Positions 5,792 to 9,147 of a stretch of DNA of 9,147 bases are shown in pieces (the first letter of the stretch is position 1; the number at the start of each line of letters is the position of its first letter). The position numbers were made by a program, and so were the translations under genes. The notes under the pieces are model-generated. The model was given only the letters and a program-made list of their open reading frames with translations, searched no databases and was not told where the DNA came from. Source of the stretch: Gemmatimonadaceae bacterium (GTDB lineage Bacteria; Gemmatimonadota; Gemmatimonadetes; Gemmatimonadales; Gemmatimonadaceae); NCBI GenBank assembly GCA_013361745.1, contig JABFXM010000131.1:1-9147 (forward strand), given 5' to 3'.

Positions 5792-6109
5792 GCGCGCGCG
5801 TCGCGTGCGGCGCGAGGCGAAGGTGCGGCACTCGTTGAGGACGATCTGATGGAGCCAGGCCGCGAACTGGTCGGGCTTCCGGCAGCGATCGAGCGCGCGA
5901 AAGGCGCGGACGAAGGCCGACTGGATGACGTCCTCCGCGTCCGACTCGCTGCCGACCATCCGCGTGGCGAAGCGCGCGAAGTTGTCGCGGTAGCGGCGCA
6001 CGAGCACCGTGAACGCGTCCACCTCGCCGGCGAGGACGCGAGTGATCGCCTCCTCGTCGGACATGTGCCTCGAATCACGCACGACCAGCGGGTGAGCGCC
6101 CATCGATCG

Positions 6110-6138
6110 ATAGACTGCACGATCGAAGGGCGCGTCAC
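6110..6138 (-). promoter_or_regulatory. Promoter-like box upstream of the sigma-factor operon
   Basis: On the minus strand GTGACG (6138-6133) is followed after 17 nt by GTCTAT (6115-6110). The flanking sequence, CGATCGTGCAGTCTATCG, matches the box upstream of the secreted-protein gene at 16 of 18 positions. A transcript starting about 7 nt after GTCTAT would begin near 6103 and leave a leader of about 40 nt before the sigma start at 6064. Many ECF sigma genes activate their own promoter, and this box is a candidate for that. Confidence 0.5.
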
Positions 6139-6186
6139 CTTCGCTGCACTGGCTGTTACGAGGCTGTCACGCGAGTGAAGACCGCG

Positions 6187-8280
6187 TCATGCGGCGTCGC
6201 GCAGCGCGGGCGCGGCGTACGCGCCCGTACCCTCGCTGCGTCGCAGCGCGAAGAACGCGGCGGCGTAGACCGCGGCCGCGATGAGATAGAGCGCCTTCGT
6301 CCCGGTGACCATCGAGAGATACTCGAGCACCCCGCCGACCACGGCGCCGAAGACGTTGAAGGCGAGCGCGCGCGAGCTGTCGACGCGTGACTCGAACAGC
6401 TCGGCGAAGATCAGCGCGGCGAAGAGCACCGGGAGCGCGACGAGCAGGCCGCCGAGCAGCCACTGGCCGGTGGTGCCGAGCCAGAGCAGCGAGCGCACGG
6501 GGACGAGGTACGCGAGCGCGAGCGAGACGAACAGCCCCGCGAAGCGCGCCGCGCGCGGCGGGGTGTGCCCGGTCGCGGTGAGCACGTTCGCGCAGAGGAT
6601 CACGACGAGGATCGACGCGAACACGAGCACGTTCACCCACCACGTCGCCCCGAAGAGCAGCGACATCTCGGCGACGCTCTTCGTCTCGACGAGGAGGAAG
6701 CCGGCGCCGAGGAAGAACATCGGCCAGTCGCCGCGCCCCTGCAGCGTGTGCGGCGCGCCGACGCGGATGAAGGCGTACGCGATGAGCAGGATCCCGAGCA
6801 GCACCGTGAGGTAGTGTGTCGGCACGGTGTGCTTGCGCAGGTAGAGATACGGCCAGTCGTCGTGCGGGAGCGCGACCTTCATCCGCAGCTCGGAGACGCT
6901 CGAGTCGGCGGTGATCGCCGCGCCGTCGAACGACGGGCCGGCGACGAAGGTGTAGTTGAAGAGGTACCAGGGCTTGTAGCGGATCACCGCCGGTGCGCGC
7001 CCGAACGCTCCCTCGAGCGTCTGGTAGATCTTCGCCGCGATGTATGGATACTGCGACATGTGGTACGTGATCATCACCCCGTCCGGATGCAGACGGGCGC
7101 GCGCCGCGTCGAACGACTCGCGGGTGTAGACATAATTGTCGAGCCGCAGCGATCCCATCCCCGAGAGCAGCGTCTGGCTGTCCAGGGTGCCGAAGACGAT
7201 CGCGTCGTAGTGGCGATCGGTCTGGCGGAGGAAGGCGCGCGCGTCGTTGACGGTGACGTGGACGCGCGGATCGGCGTACGGGTGCCGCGGATGCCGCTCG
7301 CGCCCGATGTCGACGATGGTCGGGTCGATCTCGACCGCGTCGACGTACTTCGCGCCGAGCTCGAGGAGGTTCGCGAGATCGTTCCCGGTGCCGGCGCCGA
7401 CGACGAGCACCGTGTCGAGCCGCGGGGCGTACTTGTATGGCGCGAGATACGCCGCGCGCACGCCGGCGAGCACGCTGTCCGTGCGCGCGCCCTCGGGCGA
7501 CGCGTCGAGGATCCACTGGTGCATCGAGCCGTTCACGTGGAGGCTCGTCGCGTAGCGGATCGGGATCAGGTTGATGCGATAGTAGGGCGACCAGCGCTCG
7601 TTGGGGCCATGCGTCCACGCCGCGAGCGCGACCGCGACGACGCCAGCGCCCGCCATCGCCAGCGCATAGCGCGCGGTGCCGAGCGAGAGCAGCGCCCAGA
7701 CGAGGAACGCGATCGTGAACCAGATCCAGGGGACGGTGCGCATCGCGCTGAGCAGCGCGAAGAGTCCGATTCCGCTCAGGCTGCCGACGATGTCGAGCGA
7801 GTACGCGGTGAGCGGCCGGAAGCGGCGAAACAGCGTCCCCATCGCCGCGCCGAGCGGGAGCATCACCAGCGCGGCGAGGGTGAAGAGAACGAGAACGGTC
7901 GGCAGGATCCCGACCTTCCCCCACGTGCCGTGCATCTCCCCGTAGATCGCCCAGATGTGCTCGTTCGGGTCCTTCTGCGTGCGGACGATGAAGTTCGACC
8001 AGACCTTCACCGCGGTGAAGAGCAGCACCAGCGCGCCCGGCGCGATCCAGCGCATCCGCCGCTCGTCGCGCGAGCGCAGCAGGCCGACCCCCATCCCGAG
8101 GAAGGTCGCGATCACCACCATGTTCAGGTAGAAGCCGAACACCCGCACGTACGCCGAGATGTAGCGGATGAAGGCGAGCTCGATGAACAGGATGAGAAAC
8201 GAGTAGCCGACGAGCGAGAGCGCGGCGCGCCGGTCGACGCGCGCGGTCTCGATGCTGGAATCGTGTGACGGAGCTGACAT
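6187..8280 (-). CDS. Membrane-embedded spermidine-synthase-like protein
   Basis: The 697-residue product has three parts. Residues 20-223 contain about seven membrane helices. Residues 285-405 form a cytoplasmic Rossmann domain with VLVVGAGTGNDLANLL (291-306), AVEIDP (315-320) and VNDARAF (344-350), which are the nucleotide/SAM-binding motifs of the spermidine-synthase fold. Residues 487-680 contain about seven more helices. The usual spermidine-synthase DxxDP catalytic motif is not seen: the matching strand reads YDAIVFGTLDSQT (358-370). Putrescine aminopropyl transfer is therefore doubtful, and another SAM-dependent or transport-linked role is possible. The start at 8280 is chosen because GAGG precedes it by 3 nt and the longer frame to 8343 adds an arginine-rich leader. 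The sequence TCGAGGCANATGTC around the start also occurs at the sigma gene. It lies 72 bases downstream of the ABC ATPase gene and could be co-transcribed with it. Confidence 0.85.
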   Translation of the reverse strand: MSAPSHDSSIETARVDRRAALSLVGYSFLILFIELAFIRYISAYVRVFGFYLNMVVIATFLGMGVGLLRSRDERRMRWIAPGALVLLFTAVKVWSNFIVRTQKDPNEHIWAIYGEMHGTWGKVGILPTVLVLFTLAALVMLPLGAAMGTLFRRFRPLTAYSLDIVGSLSGIGLFALLSAMRTVPWIWFTIAFLVWALLSLGTARYALAMAGAGVVAVALAAWTHGPNERWSPYYRINLIPIRYATSLHVNGSMHQWILDASPEGARTDSVLAGVRAAYLAPYKYAPRLDTVLVVGAGTGNDLANLLELGAKYVDAVEIDPTIVDIGRERHPRHPYADPRVHVTVNDARAFLRQTDRHYDAIVFGTLDSQTLLSGMGSLRLDNYVYTRESFDAARARLHPDGVMITYHMSQYPYIAAKIYQTLEGAFGRAPAVIRYKPWYLFNYTFVAGPSFDGAAITADSSVSELRMKVALPHDDWPYLYLRKHTVPTHYLTVLLGILLIAYAFIRVGAPHTLQGRGDWPMFFLGAGFLLVETKSVAEMSLLFGATWWVNVLVFASILVVILCANVLTATGHTPPRAARFAGLFVSLALAYLVPVRSLLWLGTTGQWLLGGLLVALPVLFAALIFAELFESRVDSSRALAFNVFGAVVGGVLEYLSMVTGTKALYLIAAAVYAAAFFALRRSEGTGAYAAPALRDAA

Positions 8281-8291
8281 TTGCCTCGATC

Positions 8292-8316
8292 TTCGGGGGG
8301 AGAAAGAAGCCCCGAA
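8292..8316 (-). other. Small hairpin just before the ribosome site of the membrane protein gene
   Basis: A 7-bp perfect stem (TTCGGGG/CCCCGAA) with an 11-nt loop lies between the ABC ATPase stop (8353) and the next gene's start (8280), only 4 nt from its GAGG ribosome site. It could be a weak terminator, an mRNA stabiliser or a translation-control hairpin, or simply chance. The neighbouring CCCGGCCGGG palindrome adds GC-rich structure to this short gap. Confidence 0.35.
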
Positions 8317-8352
8317 CCTAACGTCCCGGCCGGGCCGCCTCAACCCGATTCG

Positions 8353-9147
8353 TCACGAGCCGATCGTCTCGCCCGTCGCCTGGTCGAAGAAGAGCAGATG
8401 TCGCGTGTCGATCGCGAGCTGCACGGGTTCACCCGGCTTCGGCAGCGGCTGCGGCGAGAGCGAGGCGGTGAGGTCCTGGCCGTTCCCGCGCGCGTGAAGC
8501 AGCGTCTCGTTGCCGAGCGGCTCGACGACGTCAACGACGAAGCCGCTCACCGCGCGCGCCGAGGGCGGCGGGGAGGCGACGTGCACGTGCTCGGGACGGA
8601 CACCCGCGACCACCGGTCCGCCGACGTACATCGCCATGCGGCGCGCGCGCTCCTCGTCCACCGGGAGGACGATCCCCGCGCCGCGCAGCTCGACGCCGCC
8701 GGCGCCGCGCTCCAGCGTCCCGCGCATCACGTTCATCGGCGGGCTGCCGATGAAGGTCGCGACGAAGAGATTGTTCGGCCGCTCGTAGAGCGCGATCGGC
8801 GTGTCGATCTGCTGCACCTTCCCCGCGTTCATGACGACGATGCGATCGCCCATCGTCATCGCCTCGGTCTGGTCGTGGGTGACGTAGATCGAGGTCACGC
8901 CGAGCCGGCGCTGCAGGCGCGAGATCTCGCGGCGCGTCGCGACGCGGAGCTTCGCGTCGAGGTTCGAGAGCGGCTCGTCGAAGAGGAAGACCTTCGGCTG
9001 CCTGACGATCGCGCGCCCGATCGCGACGCGCTGCCGCTGGCCGCCGGAGAGCTGCTTCGGCAGCCGGTCGAGCAGCGGGACGAGGTCGAGCATCTGCGCC
9101 GTCTCGGTGATCCGCCGCTCCACCTCGGCGGGCGCCATTTTCCGGAC
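8353..9147 (-). CDS. Sugar ABC transporter ATP-binding protein, MalK/UgpC type (5' end outside window)
   Basis: The last 264 residues are present. The frame is open to the right edge (reading VRK before Met4), so the apparent ATG at 9138 is internal. Walker A and the Q-loop, about 100 residues, lie outside the window. Visible motifs are the ABC signature [14 protein letters not shown] (33-46), Walker B with VFLFDEP (53-59, catalytic Glu58), the D-loop SNLDAK (61-66) and the H-loop His91 in [10 protein letters not shown]. Then come [19 protein letters not shown] (99-117) and [20 protein letters not shown] (121-140). A C-terminal TOBE/OB-fold regulatory region follows, including [10 protein letters not shown] (181-190). 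This is the carbohydrate-importer subfamily (CUT1), where the ATPase drives uptake of oligosaccharides or glycerol-3-phosphate. The exact substrate cannot be told, and no permease or binding protein is in view. Confidence 0.9.
   Translation of the reverse strand, partial: VRKMAPAEVERRITETAQMLDLVPLLDRLPKQLSGGQRQRVAIGRAIVRQPKVFLFDEPLSNLDAKLRVATRREISRLQRRLGVTSIYVTHDQTEAMTMGDRIVVMNAGKVQQIDTPIALYERPNNLFVATFIGSPPMNVMRGTLERGAGGVELRGAGIVLPVDEERARRMAMYVGGPVVAGVRPEHVHVASPPPSARAVSGFVVDVVEPLGNETLLHARGNGQDLTASLSPQPLPKPGEPVQLAIDTRHLLFFDQATGETIGS

Larger units (their letters stand above)
5513..6064 (-). pseudogene. ECF-family RNA polymerase sigma factor interrupted by an in-frame TAG
   Basis: The frame from the ATG at 6064 to the TGA at 5513 has 184 codons and codes for a normal-length ECF sigma factor, except that codon 92 (5789-5791) is TAG. 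Before it lies region 2: AGEVDAFTVLVRRYRDNFAR (12-31), SDAEDVIQSAFVRAF (41-55) and FAAWLHQIVLNECR (67-80). After it the same frame continues with region 4: DQLPVEQREAFLLKHVEEVS (127-146), YEEMAEITG (147-155) and VSALKMRVKRACARLREL (158-175), a complete helix-turn-helix. The stop falls in the linker between the two domains. No ATG restarts region 4 before residue 150. The start at 6064 has GAGG 3 nt upstream; the ATG at 6103 has no ribosome site and sits at the expected transcription start. The full frame overlaps the following anti-sigma-like gene by 8 bases. Read literally, only a 91-residue region-2 fragment would be made. Confidence 0.85.

Noticed and set aside
5789..6103. A complete 104-residue protein as the sigma gene product, starting at 6103
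   Set aside because: The start at 6103 has no ribosome site and coincides with the expected transcription start. The frame also continues past the stop with an intact region 4, so a stand-alone short gene is not the best description.
5318..6178. 286-residue plus-strand frame opposite the sigma and membrane-protein genes
   Set aside because: The minus strand has clear sigma regions 2 and 4 and a CBM48 domain. This frame shows nothing recognisable.
6167..7924. 585-residue minus-strand frame overlapping the membrane protein gene
   Set aside because: It is a frame-shifted, extremely Arg-rich shadow. The alternative frame shows membrane helices and a Rossmann motif.
6565..8268. 567-residue open frame on the plus strand
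   Set aside because: It is antisense to the membrane protein gene, is dominated by Arg, Glu, Asp and Val as expected from GC-rich reverse-frame translation, and has no recognisable domain.

Overview
The window is high-GC DNA from an environmental bacterium. It most likely belongs to the Gemmatimonadota. The argument rests on remembered gene content: short ECF sigma / membrane protein / glycogen-binding-domain cassettes, and a membrane-embedded spermidine-synthase-like protein. No rRNA or marker gene is present to prove it. Seven of the eight recognisable genes read on the minus strand. I see no tRNA, rRNA, CRISPR array, transposase or integrase.

Layout. (1) 1-236: the N-terminal end of a minus-strand methyltransferase with a zinc-ribbon start, cut by the window edge. 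(2) 237-1689: an alpha/beta hydrolase gene on the plus strand, lying between two copies of a non-coding inverted-repeat element (405-549 and 1525-1660). The element is built from ATCCGTG units mostly at 10-bp spacing, and the two copies point in opposite directions. (3) 1690-2706: a lipoprotein with an SMP-30/gluconolactonase-like beta-propeller. (4) 2863-3582: a secreted alpha-helical protein of unknown function. (5) 3731-6064: a tight three-gene operon read leftwards. It encodes an ECF sigma factor, then a single-pass membrane protein with an extracytoplasmic CBM48/AMPK-type glycogen-binding domain (a probable anti-sigma factor), then an exported, probably outer-membrane protein ending in a second CBM48-like domain. 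(6) 6187-8280: a large membrane protein with a spermidine-synthase-like Rossmann domain between two blocks of membrane helices. (7) 8353-9147: the C-terminal part of a MalK/UgpC-type sugar ABC transporter ATPase, cut by the right edge.

Most notable points. The sigma factor carries one in-frame TAG between regions 2 and 4, yet the frame after it encodes an intact region 4 and overlaps the next gene through a strong ribosome binding site. It is therefore a very recent pseudogene, a programmed readthrough site or a one-base sequence error. A nearly identical promoter-like box (GTGACG, 17-18 nt, GTCTAT) lies upstream of both the sigma operon and the unknown secreted-protein gene, which suggests one small regulon. 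Taken together, 2863-6138 looks like an envelope-signalling module that uses glycogen-type carbohydrate-binding domains outside the cytoplasm. The functional reading is inference; the architecture is visible in the sequence.
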